A stretch of DNA of 28,497 nt from Desulfuromusa sp. (GTDB lineage: Bacteria; Desulfobacterota; Desulfuromonadia; Desulfuromonadales; Geopsychrobacteraceae), in assembly GCA_029934755.1 (NCBI GenBank), contig JAOZLQ010000006.1, positions 1 through 28,497 of the forward strand, written 5' to 3'. Under the pieces are notes generated by a model that ran no database searches, had not been told where the DNA came from, and saw nothing but the letters and a program-made list of their open reading frames with translations. Position numbers and translations under genes: made by a program. Of the stretch, positions 1 to 7,494 are shown piece after piece (the stretch's first letter is position 1; each line of letters starts with the position of its first letter).

Positions 1-31
1 CGTTCTGAGCCAGGATCAAACTCTCCAGTTA
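1..31 (-). rRNA. rrs: 16S rRNA, 5' end only
   Basis: The reverse strand reads AGAGTTTGATCCTGGCTCAG, the universal 27F site at the start of bacterial 16S rRNA. The mature 5' end should lie about 7 bases before that site, near position 31, by analogy with E. coli. The rest of the gene runs off the left edge of the window. It lies downstream of tyrS on the same strand but has its own promoters. Confidence 0.97.
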
Positions 32-106
32 TATTTCTGAAGTTTTGTATCCATTATTTGTTCAATTAACTTGAACCCTTACAAGCTCTTTTAACATCTG
101 CTATTT

Positions 107-120
107 AGTTTTCAAAGACC
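107..120 (-). promoter_or_regulatory. rRNA leader boxA-like element
   Basis: The reverse strand reads GGTCTTTGAAAACT about 75 bases upstream of the 16S start. This matches the conserved CTTTGAAAACT leader element (boxA-like, antitermination/processing) seen before many bacterial 16S genes. The site is seen directly; its role is taken from knowledge of rRNA leaders. Confidence 0.55.
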
Positions 121-158
121 AGAATTCTCGCCTCGCCAAAACGAAGCGACAAGCAAGG

Positions 159-187
159 AGTTTAACCAAACAACCCCAAACTGTCAA
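159..187 (-). promoter_or_regulatory. rRNA promoter P2 (sigma70-like)
   Basis: The reverse strand has TTGACA (182-187), a 17-base spacer, and TAAACT (159-164). The -35 box is a perfect consensus and the -10 matches 4 of 6 bases. It is the promoter nearest the 16S gene, placing transcription start roughly 120 bases before the mature 5' end, which suits an rRNA leader with boxA. Confidence 0.6.
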
Positions 188-269
188 TCTATTTTTTATC
201 TTTTCTGTGCTTTTTTCTCACCACCTAAAAACATTTCTTTTCCCAATGTCCTCGGCAACGGTGCGAAGT

Positions 270-320
270 TATATACAATCAGACACCCTAACGTCAACTG
301 TTTTTTTATCTTTTTTTTTG
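270..320 (-). promoter_or_regulatory. rRNA promoter P1 with A-rich UP-like element
   Basis: The reverse strand has TTGACG (292-297), a 16-base spacer, and TATATA (270-275). TATAAC two bases further on is an alternative -10 with an 18-base spacer. Directly upstream of the -35 (about 300-319) is an A-rich tract with nine and seven A in a row, separated by GAT. This is where an UP element contacts the RNA polymerase alpha subunit at strong rRNA promoters. Tandem P1/P2 promoters are typical of rRNA operons. No clear hairpin plus T-run for tyrS is seen between 321 and 459, so readthrough is possible. Confidence 0.6.
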
Positions 321-459
321 GCTAGGCTAAACCCTTAATCTGACGTTGTTATTTTCCACATCAACTGGCAATAAAACAGACGAATAACATCAGCACAAAC
401 CCCTGAACACGCTTTCGACCACAGCGCACTGCAAAAGCACGAGATACACCGACCATAAA

Positions 460-1752
460 TCACACTGCTTCGATAATACTGTAATTTTTCTTGCCCTTCT
501 GTATCAGCATATATGAACCATTAATCAAGTCTGCCTCGGTTACTAGGTATTCCTGATCTGTCAGTTTGGTCTTGTTCAGGCTGAGACCGTTTCCCTTTAT
601 CGTCCGGCGCAACTCGCCTTTAGATAAGAAAGCCGCTGTTTCAGTAGCGAGCAATTCCACGACCGACACCCCAGCCTTAAACTTGCTACGTTCAACCTCA
701 TAGGTCGGTACGCCTTCAAACACCGACAAAAAGGTCTCCTTATCCAATCTTGCCAAACTTTCAGTCGTAGCTTTGCCAAAAAGGATCTGGGAAGCCTCCA
801 CAGCCTTGCTATATTCTTCTTCGTCATGAACCATGCAGGTAACCTCTTTAGCTAAGCGTTTCTGTAACGGTCTCTGGTGCGGCGCGGCTTCCTGCTCCTT
901 GACCAGTGCTGCCACTTCGTTATTGCTTAAGAGGGTAAAAATTTTAATGTATTTCTCCGCGTCGACGTCAGAAACATTGAGCCAGAACTGGTAGAACTTG
1001 TATGGTGTGGTCAACTTCGGATCAAGCCAGACATTACCACTTTCTGTTTTGCCGAATTTCCCGCCATCCGCTTTGGTAATAAGTGGACAGGTCAGAGCAA
1101 AGGCTTCACCGCCTTCCTTGCGGCGGATAAGCTCTTTTCCTGTCGTGATATTTCCCCATTGGTCCGAACCACCCATCTGTAGCTTACAATTCTTCTCACG
1201 ATATAGATGTAAAAAATCAACACCCTGAACCAACTGATAAGTAAACTCGGTAAAAGACAGCCCCGCTTTGGTTTCTTCACCTAGCCGTTTTTTGACACTG
1301 TCTTTAGCCATCATATAGTTGACCGTAATATGCTTACCTATATCGCGGATAAAATCGAGAAAGCTGAAGTCTTTCATCCAGTCGTAATTATTGACCAACT
1401 CAGCAGCACCGCCACCAGCCGATTCAAAATCGAGAAACCTTGCCAACTGTTTCTTCAAACATGCCTCGTTATGACGGAGGGTCTGCTCATCAAGTAGATT
1501 GCGCTCCGCCGACTTCCCTGATGGATCGCCGATCATCCCGGTCGCCCCGCCAATCAGCACTATCGGCTTATGTCCAGCAATTTGGAAATGCTTGAGCATC
1601 ATCACGCTAACCAGATGCCCGATATGCAGTGAATCAGCAGTCGGATCAATCCCAACGTAGGCCGAAGTCATTTCTTTCTGAAGCTGCTCTTCTGTGCCGG
1701 GCGTGATATCATGGATCATGCCACGCCAGGTTAATTCTTCGACAAAATTCAT
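460..1752 (-). CDS. tyrS: tyrosyl-tRNA synthetase
   Basis: Class I aminoacyl-tRNA synthetase that charges tRNA-Tyr in the cytoplasm. The 430-residue protein is of normal length. The HIGH signature reads HIGH at about residues 43-46 within a PTADSLHIGHL context. The KMSKS loop appears as KFGKT at about 232-236, the usual TyrRS variant. The GGSDQWGN tyrosine-pocket motif lies between them, and a C-terminal S4-like RNA-binding domain follows (RRTIKGNGLSLN region). I chose ATG at 1752, two codons inside an in-frame TTG, because it gives the familiar start MNFVEEL; its ribosome site is weak. It is the last protein gene of the minus-strand block, about 105 bases after the YmdB-like gene, and is followed by the rRNA promoters. 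Confidence 0.96.
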   Translation of the reverse strand: MNFVEELTWRGMIHDITPGTEEQLQKEMTSAYVGIDPTADSLHIGHLVSVMMLKHFQIAGHKPIVLIGGATGMIGDPSGKSAERNLLDEQTLRHNEACLKKQLARFLDFESAGGGAAELVNNYDWMKDFSFLDFIRDIGKHITVNYMMAKDSVKKRLGEETKAGLSFTEFTYQLVQGVDFLHLYREKNCKLQMGGSDQWGNITTGKELIRRKEGGEAFALTCPLITKADGGKFGKTESGNVWLDPKLTTPYKFYQFWLNVSDVDAEKYIKIFTLLSNNEVAALVKEQEAAPHQRPLQKRLAKEVTCMVHDEEEYSKAVEASQILFGKATTESLARLDKETFLSVFEGVPTYEVERSKFKAGVSVVELLATETAAFLSKGELRRTIKGNGLSLNKTKLTDQEYLVTEADLINGSYMLIQKGKKNYSIIEAV

Positions 1753-1857
1753 TTTCAATACTTATCTATTCAGTGTGTTTGTGTTGTCTACTGTTCTCTG
1801 GTTTCACCCGCACCCAAAGAAACGCCTTAACTGCTCTACCCTATTACTCGCCCTATC

Positions 1858-2637
1858 TTACTGGCCCTGTTGGATACGCTCAATCGCCTCGCAGCAGCCC
1901 GTCTCCTCGTTAATAGTCAACAACACCCCGCAAAGCTGTGGATTTTTCTTGGCTACTTCAAGCCTGACCGGAAGCTGCGTAAGGAAACGATCCATAGCAC
2001 TTTCTTTCTGATTCCCAATAATAGCATCCTGGCTTCCAGTCATACCAACATCTGTTAAATACCCCGTACCTTCAGGCAAAATGCGTTCATCTGCAGTCTG
2101 CACATGGGTGTGAGTTCCAACAACAGCGGAGACCCGTCCATCCAGATAAAACCCGAGCGCCTGTTTTTCACTGGTAGCTTCAGCATGAAAATCGACAAAG
2201 ACAATAGGGGTTACCTGTTTCAATTCTGCTATCAAAGAGTCGGCTGCGCGAAAAGGACAATCTAGATTTTTCATAAAGACCCGCCCCTCAAGATTCAACA
2301 CACCAACCTTGATTCCAGCAGCTGTTTCATAAATACCACTGCCATAACCAGGAAGTCCGGGTGGATAATTTGCTGGACGCAACAATCGGGATTCCTTTTC
2401 CAACACCGGCATGATCTCTTTCTTATCCCAAATATGGTTTCCTGATGTCACCACATCCACACCGGAATCAAATAGCTCATTTAACACTGAAGCAGTCAAA
2501 CCATATCCAGCAGCGGCATTTTCGCCGTTAGCAATAACCAGGTCGACCAAGTGCCGATCAATCAGCCGATCCAGGTGATCAACCAATGTTCTTCGTCCAG
2601 CACGGCCAACAATATCACCAATAAATAATAACTTCAC
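1858..2637 (-). CDS. YmdB-like metallophosphoesterase (TIGR00282 family)
   Basis: Calcineurin-like metallophosphoesterase of 259 residues, matching the B. subtilis YmdB family (a phosphodiesterase that acts on 2',3'-cyclic nucleotides). Metal-site motifs are all present: GDIVGRAGR near the N-terminus, NGENAA, SGNHIWDK, DFHAEATSEK and GTHTHVQT. The start is GTG at 2637, preceded by GGAG at a 6-base spacing; this gives MKLLFIGDIVGRAGRR, which aligns with the usual family start. It sits just downstream of rny. The two genes are neighbours in many bacteria, which supports a shared role in RNA turnover or signalling. The in vivo substrate cannot be read from the sequence. Confidence 0.93.
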   Translation of the reverse strand: MKLLFIGDIVGRAGRRTLVDHLDRLIDRHLVDLVIANGENAAAGYGLTASVLNELFDSGVDVVTSGNHIWDKKEIMPVLEKESRLLRPANYPPGLPGYGSGIYETAAGIKVGVLNLEGRVFMKNLDCPFRAADSLIAELKQVTPIVFVDFHAEATSEKQALGFYLDGRVSAVVGTHTHVQTADERILPEGTGYLTDVGMTGSQDAIIGNQKESAMDRFLTQLPVRLEVAKKNPQLCGVLLTINEETGCCEAIERIQQGQ

Positions 2638-2733
2638 AGAACGCTCCAAATATAAAATCAGGATTCACACCACATTCTTTCTATCTAAATGAAAGCGGCA
2701 CAAACCCTGACTTATCTTTTTTTCAAAACAAAA

Positions 2734-4299
2734 CTACTTGGCGTATTCTACCGCACGAGTCTCACGGATGACATTAACCCGGATCTGACCAGGATAGGTC
2801 ATCTCCTGCTCAATCTTACTGGCAATATCTTTTGCCAACACATGCGAATAATCATCCGTAACCTTGTCACTGGACACCATCACTCTGATTTCGCGACCTG
2901 CCTGAATGGCAAAGCAACCGGTAACACCATCAAAGGAGGTACCAATCTCTTCTAGCTCACGTAATCGCTTAACGTAAGTTTCTAGGGTTTCCCTACGTGC
3001 GCCCGGACGTGCGCCCGAAAGAGCATCTGAAGCCTGGGTTAAAATAGCCAGAACCGTTTCTGGTTTTTCATCCTCATGGTGAGCCGCAATAGCATGAACA
3101 ATACCGGGCGATTCCCCATACTTACGGGCAAGGTCCCCACCGTTGACCGCATGTGAACCTTCCATTTCATGACTGACCGCCTTACCAATATCATGAAGCA
3201 ATCCAGCCCGCTTAGCCTGCTTAACATTAATCCCTAGTTCAGCAGCCATCATACCACAGAGAAAAGCGACCTCAATCGAATGAACCAAAACATTCTGTCC
3301 GTAGGAGGTTCGGTATTTAAGCATACCAAGCAATTTAATAATTTCTGGATGGATACCGTGGACTCCAACATCAAAGGTTGCCTGCTCACCCGCCTGACGA
3401 ATTTCCTCATCAACTTCTTCCTGGGCTTTTTCAACCAATTCTTCAATCCGCGCCGGATGAATTCGGCCGTCGGCAATTAATCGCTCTAGAGAAATTCGTG
3501 CTACCTCTCTGCGAATAGGGTTAAACCCTGAAATCACAACAGCCTCGGGGGTATCATCAATAATCAAATCAATCCCGGTTGCCGCTTCAATAGCACGGAT
3601 ATTTCGCCCCTCTCGACCAATGATTCGCCCTTTCATCTCATCCGAAGGAAGAGGAACAACACTAACCGTCTTCTCTGCAACAAAATCGCCGGCATAACGT
3701 TGAATTGCCAATGCCATAATTTTTTTGGCTTTTTTATCAGCAGTCTCGTGTGCCTCTTCCTCAATTTTCTTAATTCCTTTAGCAGCGTCATGACGTGCTT
3801 CGCTCAACATTGATTCCACTAACTGTTGCTTAGCTTGCTCCCCACTCATTCCAGAAATTTCTTCTAACTTATTGCGTTGCGCGGAATAAACTTGATCGAC
3901 TTCACTGCTTTTCTTTTGTAACTGTTCACTTTGCTGGCGGTATTGAGTTTCTCGATGACTCAACTCTTCGCCCCTCTTTTCAATCTGATCATGCTTACGC
4001 TCGAAGTTCTCTTCTTTCTGCTGCAACCGATTTTCTTGCACCTGAATTTCTCTGCGTAAACCACGAGCTTCTTGCTCCCAGTCGGTCTTTGCCTGAAGCA
4101 CCACATCTTTAGCCTGAAGAGTCGCCTCCTTGCGGAGCGCATCAGCCTCTTTTCCGGCATCACCGACCATTTTTTCAGCCTCATCCCGAGCATTATTTAC
4201 CGCTGATTCAGATAGTTTCCGCCGCAAAATCATACCAAGGAAAACACCTACTGCTAAGGCACCAAATATAAATATAATTGTAAAAATATCAGTTTGCAC
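2734..4299 (-). CDS. rny: ribonuclease Y
   Basis: Membrane-anchored endoribonuclease that starts mRNA decay. The 521-residue protein has the full family layout: an N-terminal transmembrane helix (about residues 5-24), a long charged coiled coil (about 30-200), a KH domain with GRIIGREGRNIR at 224-235, and an HD domain with H340 and the LLHDIGKA motif (HD at 369-370). The start is GTG at 4299 with AGGA seven bases upstream. It lies between the folate cyclo-ligase and the YmdB-like gene on the same strand, about 45 and 97 bases away. All catalytic motifs are intact. Confidence 0.96.
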   Translation of the reverse strand: MQTDIFTIIFIFGALAVGVFLGMILRRKLSESAVNNARDEAEKMVGDAGKEADALRKEATLQAKDVVLQAKTDWEQEARGLRREIQVQENRLQQKEENFERKHDQIEKRGEELSHRETQYRQQSEQLQKKSSEVDQVYSAQRNKLEEISGMSGEQAKQQLVESMLSEARHDAAKGIKKIEEEAHETADKKAKKIMALAIQRYAGDFVAEKTVSVVPLPSDEMKGRIIGREGRNIRAIEAATGIDLIIDDTPEAVVISGFNPIRREVARISLERLIADGRIHPARIEELVEKAQEEVDEEIRQAGEQATFDVGVHGIHPEIIKLLGMLKYRTSYGQNVLVHSIEVAFLCGMMAAELGINVKQAKRAGLLHDIGKAVSHEMEGSHAVNGGDLARKYGESPGIVHAIAAHHEDEKPETVLAILTQASDALSGARPGARRETLETYVKRLRELEEIGTSFDGVTGCFAIQAGREIRVMVSSDKVTDDYSHVLAKDIASKIEQEMTYPGQIRVNVIRETRAVEYAK

Positions 4300-4343
4300 G
4301 CTAACGTCCTCTCTTTACAGAGTTTATAATAATCCCACCAACT

Positions 4344-4904
4344 TCAAATGTGGCCGGGAATGAATTTTGTTTCTGTTACAATAAAATCCAAAGGTTGATC
4401 ATGTTCCTCCGTTGACAGCAGTTCACAGAGTTGAATTTCGAAGCAGAGCCCAATAGAAACTGTCCCAGCGGATTTCTCGGCTAACTGTCGGTCATAAAAC
4501 CCACGACCATAGCCCAACCGATGCCCCCTCAAATCGAACGCAACACCAGGGACAATAACCAGATCAAGGTCTGCTATTATTTTTTTTTCTCCCGTCACTG
4601 GCTCGGCAACGCCAAAAGCCCCCGGCAGAAGTTCGGTAACAGCACACACTTCATAAAACTCAAGCTCATTGCCAGCAACTCGCGGATAATAAACCTGTTT
4701 CTTCAACTCTTTGGCAACTGCAAAGATTTGTTCCGTTGCTACTTCGTTACTAATCGGACTATAAAGAGCTAACGTCCTTGCTCGGATAAAATATTCTGAG
4801 CTGATCAACTGCTGCTGAACCTGCTTGCTCAAACTGGTATATGTCGATAAATCGAGTTGTTTACGACGAGTCAAAAACTGTTTACGGATAAATACTTTTC
4901 CCAT
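4344..4904 (-). CDS. 5-formyltetrahydrofolate cyclo-ligase
   Basis: ATP-dependent enzyme converting 5-formyl-THF to 5,10-methenyl-THF (EC 6.3.3.2; FAU1/YgfA/MTHFS family), 186 residues. Family motifs are clear: GAFGVAEP, VPGVAFDLRGHRLGYGRGFY (about 122-138) with the ATP-binding RLGYGRGFYDR, and a late IGLCFEIQL. I chose ATG at 4904 (MGKVFIRKQFLTRRK), which gives the typical family N-terminus. An in-frame ATG at 4928 would add eight residues, and neither start has a strong ribosome site. It follows zapA and the probable 6S RNA, the classic zapA-ssrS-ygfA order in proteobacteria. Confidence 0.92.
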   Translation of the reverse strand: MGKVFIRKQFLTRRKQLDLSTYTSLSKQVQQQLISSEYFIRARTLALYSPISNEVATEQIFAVAKELKKQVYYPRVAGNELEFYEVCAVTELLPGAFGVAEPVTGEKKIIADLDLVIVPGVAFDLRGHRLGYGRGFYDRQLAEKSAGTVSIGLCFEIQLCELLSTEEHDQPLDFIVTETKFIPGHI

Positions 4905-4984
4905 AGTGCAACATCCAGAAACAATCATGGGTATTCAGAACAAAAGAAGGAAGGGGGCACAAAGAGGGGCAAGACAGACGATAA

Positions 4985-5178
4985 GCGCAAATCCAAATCT
5001 TTGGTATAACTAAAATGTATCTATTTATACCTGAGAATCTACAGATATCTTTCCCACAAAAACAATCTTGGGCATCTGCACCGCCAAAACATAAATTCTC
5101 AGAAGGACTGCAACTCCCTGCCAGAAGCAGGATTTAAACACCCCATATATGGGTGTGTGTCTATACATTATTTGCGCC
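4985..5178 (-). ncRNA. ssrS: probable 6S RNA
   Basis: The 333-base gap between zapA and the folate cyclo-ligase gene is where 6S RNA lies in many proteobacteria. On the reverse strand GCGCAAAT (5177-5170) can pair with ATTTGCGC (4992-4985), closing a structure of about 194 bases, the usual 6S size. Directly inside it AATGTAT (5169-5163) pairs with ATACATT (5020-5014). An inner stem CTGAGAAT (5102-5095) pairs with ATTCTCAG (5038-5031). Small hairpins (CCTGC/GCAGG and ACACCC/GGGTGT) sit on the 5' side. This fits a long rod with a central bubble that binds sigma70 RNA polymerase. The stems are seen directly; the 6S identity is inferred from synteny, size and fold. Exact ends are uncertain. Confidence 0.65.
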
Positions 5179-5213
5179 GCACCAATCGATCTTAAAGCCC
5201 TGAACACAGGAGC

Positions 5214-5242
5214 ATTCTCAATATGGCATCTAATCCTGACAA
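5214..5242 (-). promoter_or_regulatory. possible promoter before the 6S RNA region
   Basis: The reverse strand has TTGTCA (5237-5242), a 17-base spacer and GAGAAT (5214-5219). It lies just after the zapA stop and about 30 bases before the proposed 6S closing stem, so it could drive a slightly longer precursor. Matches are 5/6 and 4/6, so this is only suggestive. Confidence 0.35.
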
Positions 5243-5261
5243 TACATTGAAATTATCAACT

Positions 5262-5555
5262 TTAGCAACCAGAATTATCAGTCACAGCACGTTCTAAAGA
5301 TTCAACAAGCTTTTGTAGTCGTTCGCCCTGCTGCTCCAGACCCTGGCTCTGCTGATCAAGTAATTGCAAATATTGTCCGGCAAGGTTTAGTAAGGTTAAA
5401 ACGGTTAAGTCTCTCGTATCAACAGATCGACCTGATGCTGTTTCAGCTAGTTTTTCTTCAATAAATCCAACAACCCGCTGGATTTGAGCCTCCGACTCGT
5501 GGCTTTTCAAATTATACTCTCGACCCAGAATATTGATTTGCACGTTAGGATTCAA
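5262..5555 (-). CDS. zapA: cell division protein ZapA
   Basis: Small FtsZ-ring-stabilising protein, 97 residues. The N-terminal globular part reads VQINILGREYNLKSHESEAQ, the ZapA signature, followed by a C-terminal coiled coil from about residue 55 (QYLQLLDQQSQGLEQQ). The start is TTG at 5555 with GGAGG four bases upstream. That TTG overlaps the TGA stop of the upstream zapB-like gene (TTGA), which implies translational coupling. A downstream in-frame GTG is less likely because it would remove part of the first strand. It lies directly upstream of the 6S RNA region, the usual proteobacterial order. Confidence 0.88.
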   Translation of the reverse strand: MNPNVQINILGREYNLKSHESEAQIQRVVGFIEEKLAETASGRSVDTRDLTVLTLLNLAGQYLQLLDQQSQGLEQQGERLQKLVESLERAVTDNSGC

Positions 5556-5737
5556 GATTCCTCCAATTGAACGCCCTCAAGACGATTAAGTATCCGGTCG
5601 ATCTCTTCAAGAAGATGGCGTCGTTCCTTGTGCCATATCATCTTCTCAGCCTGAAGAGATTCATTTTTAGATTTTAATTGATTATTTTGCTCAAGCAATG
5701 TCTCAATAGCACCCTCTAGCCGATCCAGGATTTCCAT
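5552..5737 (-). CDS. ZapB-like coiled-coil cell division protein
   Basis: A 61-residue protein predicted to be almost wholly coiled coil (ILDRLEGAIETLLEQNNQLK, then a run rich in K, E and L). Small coiled-coil proteins next to zapA in deltaproteobacteria are usually annotated as ZapB or DUF904, which bridges ZapA at the division ring. The start is ATG at 5737 with AGGGG nine bases upstream; an in-frame TTG two codons earlier is possible. The stop overlaps the zapA start by four bases. Identity rests on size, coiled-coil pattern and coupling to zapA rather than on a unique motif. Confidence 0.7.
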   Translation of the reverse strand: MEILDRLEGAIETLLEQNNQLKSKNESLQAEKMIWHKERRHLLEEIDRILNRLEGVQLEES

Positions 5738-5782
5738 TTTCAAATACCCCTGCCCAATTTTTAATAATTATCGTTGTTTTCC

Positions 5783-7030
5783 TTATTTACTATCAAAGAG
5801 GACCGAAACAAACATTTCAGCATCAAATGGACGCAAATCATCAAGCTGTTCACCGATACCAACAAATCGTACCGGAACTTGTAACTCGGCAGCTATAGCA
5901 ACGACTATCCCTCCCTTAGCAGTTCCATCCAATTTTGTCAGCGCAATTCCATCCAGTGGCACAGCCTCATTAAATAGTTTAGCCTGATTTAAGGCATTCT
6001 GCCCGGTTGTTGCATCAAGAACCAAAAGAACTTCGTGCGGAGCACCGGGAATTTCCCGATCAAGAACCCGACGAATTTTTTTCAATTCCTCCATTAAATT
6101 AACCTTAGTATGCAAGCGCCCTGCGGTATCAAGCAACAGGATATCGGCTTTTCGAGCAACAGCAGCCTTGGCTGCATCAAAAGCCACTGCACTAGGATCA
6201 GCCCCCTCAACATGACAAATAACCTCGACATCGGCCCGTTCACCCCAGATTTGCAACTGCTCTGCTGCAGCGGCACGAAAAGTATCGCCGGCACCAAGAA
6301 TGACTTTTTTACCATCCCGGGAAAATTGATTGGCCAGTTTACCGATTGTTGTTGTTTTGCCGACGCCGTTGACACCAATCACCATAATGACAAATGGTGA
6401 GGCACTGGTCACATCCAACGGCTTACTTTCAAACGTGAGGATTTTCTCCAGTTCCTCCATCAATAACTGGCGTACCTGTTTAGGTGAAACCAGTTCACCT
6501 TTTACCCGGCTCGATTCAAGAGTTTTTATCAGCTGCTGAGTCGTCGGCATCCCCAAATCAGCGGTAATTAGAATTTCTTCCAGTTCCTCAATTAATTCTT
6601 CATCAATAGCTGCACGACTACGCAATAAACTATCCACCCGGCCCACCAACGAAGATTGGGTCTTGGACAAGCCGACTTTAAGTCGCTCAAACATGCTCAG
6701 AACTGGTTCTGGTTCTTCCTGAGCTTCTGCTACGGACTCTTTTTCGACCACAGATTCAGGCTCAGATATCTCAGCTGCAGACAGGATATCTTCTTCAGCA
6801 GCTTGCTCAATTTCTTGTTGTGGCTTCTTGGGTTTTCTAAATATTTTTAGAAGAATCAGAGTGAACAATAGAACAACAACAGTAGCACTGAGATATAAAA
6901 CACCAAAGGCCGCCAAAGACTGATAGTCTTCAGGAACACCCGCCGCAGCCAACAACGGTGATAAACTTGCGACATAAGCATTGAGCCATTCCAACATACC
7001 GGCCCAATTCAGAGATTTAAACCATTCCAT
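5783..7030 (-). CDS. ftsY: signal recognition particle receptor FtsY
   Basis: SRP receptor GTPase that docks ribosomes making membrane proteins at the Sec translocon. The 415-residue protein has an N-terminal membrane helix (about residues 39-63, hydrophobic run ending KIFRK), an acidic linker (about 70-112), and the NG domain from about 115. GTPase motifs are GVNGVGKTT (about 219-227), GDTFRAAAAEQL, DTAGR, TKLDGTAKGG and FVGIGEQLDDL. The true transmembrane anchor differs from E. coli FtsY, which binds the membrane through amphipathic helices. I chose ATG at 7030 with AAGGA ten bases upstream; GTG at 7048 is an alternative. The gene lies between a Roadblock/LC7 gene and the zapB-zapA pair. 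Confidence 0.96.
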   Translation of the reverse strand: MEWFKSLNWAGMLEWLNAYVASLSPLLAAAGVPEDYQSLAAFGVLYLSATVVVLLFTLILLKIFRKPKKPQQEIEQAAEEDILSAAEISEPESVVEKESVAEAQEEPEPVLSMFERLKVGLSKTQSSLVGRVDSLLRSRAAIDEELIEELEEILITADLGMPTTQQLIKTLESSRVKGELVSPKQVRQLLMEELEKILTFESKPLDVTSASPFVIMVIGVNGVGKTTTIGKLANQFSRDGKKVILGAGDTFRAAAAEQLQIWGERADVEVICHVEGADPSAVAFDAAKAAVARKADILLLDTAGRLHTKVNLMEELKKIRRVLDREIPGAPHEVLLVLDATTGQNALNQAKLFNEAVPLDGIALTKLDGTAKGGIVVAIAAELQVPVRFVGIGEQLDDLRPFDAEMFVSVLFDSK

Positions 7031-7083
7031 AAACTTCAGATCCTTCACAGTTCACAACAACCCACAAATTTTTCTTCCAACAA

Positions 7084-7449
7084 TCAATCAAACTCAAATT
7101 CATCCCGTAATTCATCAACACAACGACGCATTTTATATGCCGCACGGGCAACAATGGCTTCCACCCCCAATTGTAGTATCAGCAGGTACTCTTCAGTTAA
7201 GGGCAAAATCAGGGTTTTATTTTCTCCGGTACGGATCACAACCTCGCTAAGATCACCATTATCAATCCTGGATAATGCCTCCCGAAGTAGTCCAAGGATA
7301 ATTCCACTATGGGCACCAAGAACCTTAATATCGTACTCGTTGATTCGCGTCACATGATCAACAGCCTCCCCTTCCCAATCAACAATGATGGCCCCTAAAG
7401 CACCGGGGATATCTTCCAATAACCGATTCAATAATGATTTAAATGGCAT
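7084..7449 (-). CDS. Roadblock/LC7 domain protein (MglB-like)
   Basis: A 121-residue protein made of one Roadblock/LC7 domain: an N-terminal helix (MPFKSLLNRLLEDIPGALGA), strands with IIVDWEGEAVDHV, a long central helix, then VVIRTGENKTLILPLTEEYL and a C-terminal helix. Family members such as MglB form dimers that bind and regulate small GTPases. No MglA-type GTPase is in the window; the adjacent GTPase is FtsY, 54 bases downstream. The start is ATG at 7449 with GAGG six bases upstream; an in-frame ATG four codons earlier has no ribosome site. It sits tightly between smc and ftsY, so it is probably co-transcribed with them. Its target is unknown. Confidence 0.85.
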   Translation of the reverse strand: MPFKSLLNRLLEDIPGALGAIIVDWEGEAVDHVTRINEYDIKVLGAHSGIILGLLREALSRIDNGDLSEVVIRTGENKTLILPLTEEYLLILQLGVEAIVARAAYKMRRCVDELRDEFEFD

Positions 7450-7494
7450 AATGGTCCTCATTGAGACGAAAACATCTATTAATGATAGATCAAC

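Noticed and set aside
300..319. Terminator for tyrS
   Set aside because: The T-run is on the plus strand, so it is an A-run in the minus-strand transcript and has no stable hairpin before it. It fits an UP element instead.
290..347. AACGTCA/TGACGTT inverted repeat as a regulatory stem
   Set aside because: The arms are only seven bases and 44 apart, and one overlaps the rRNA -35 box. Chance is likely.
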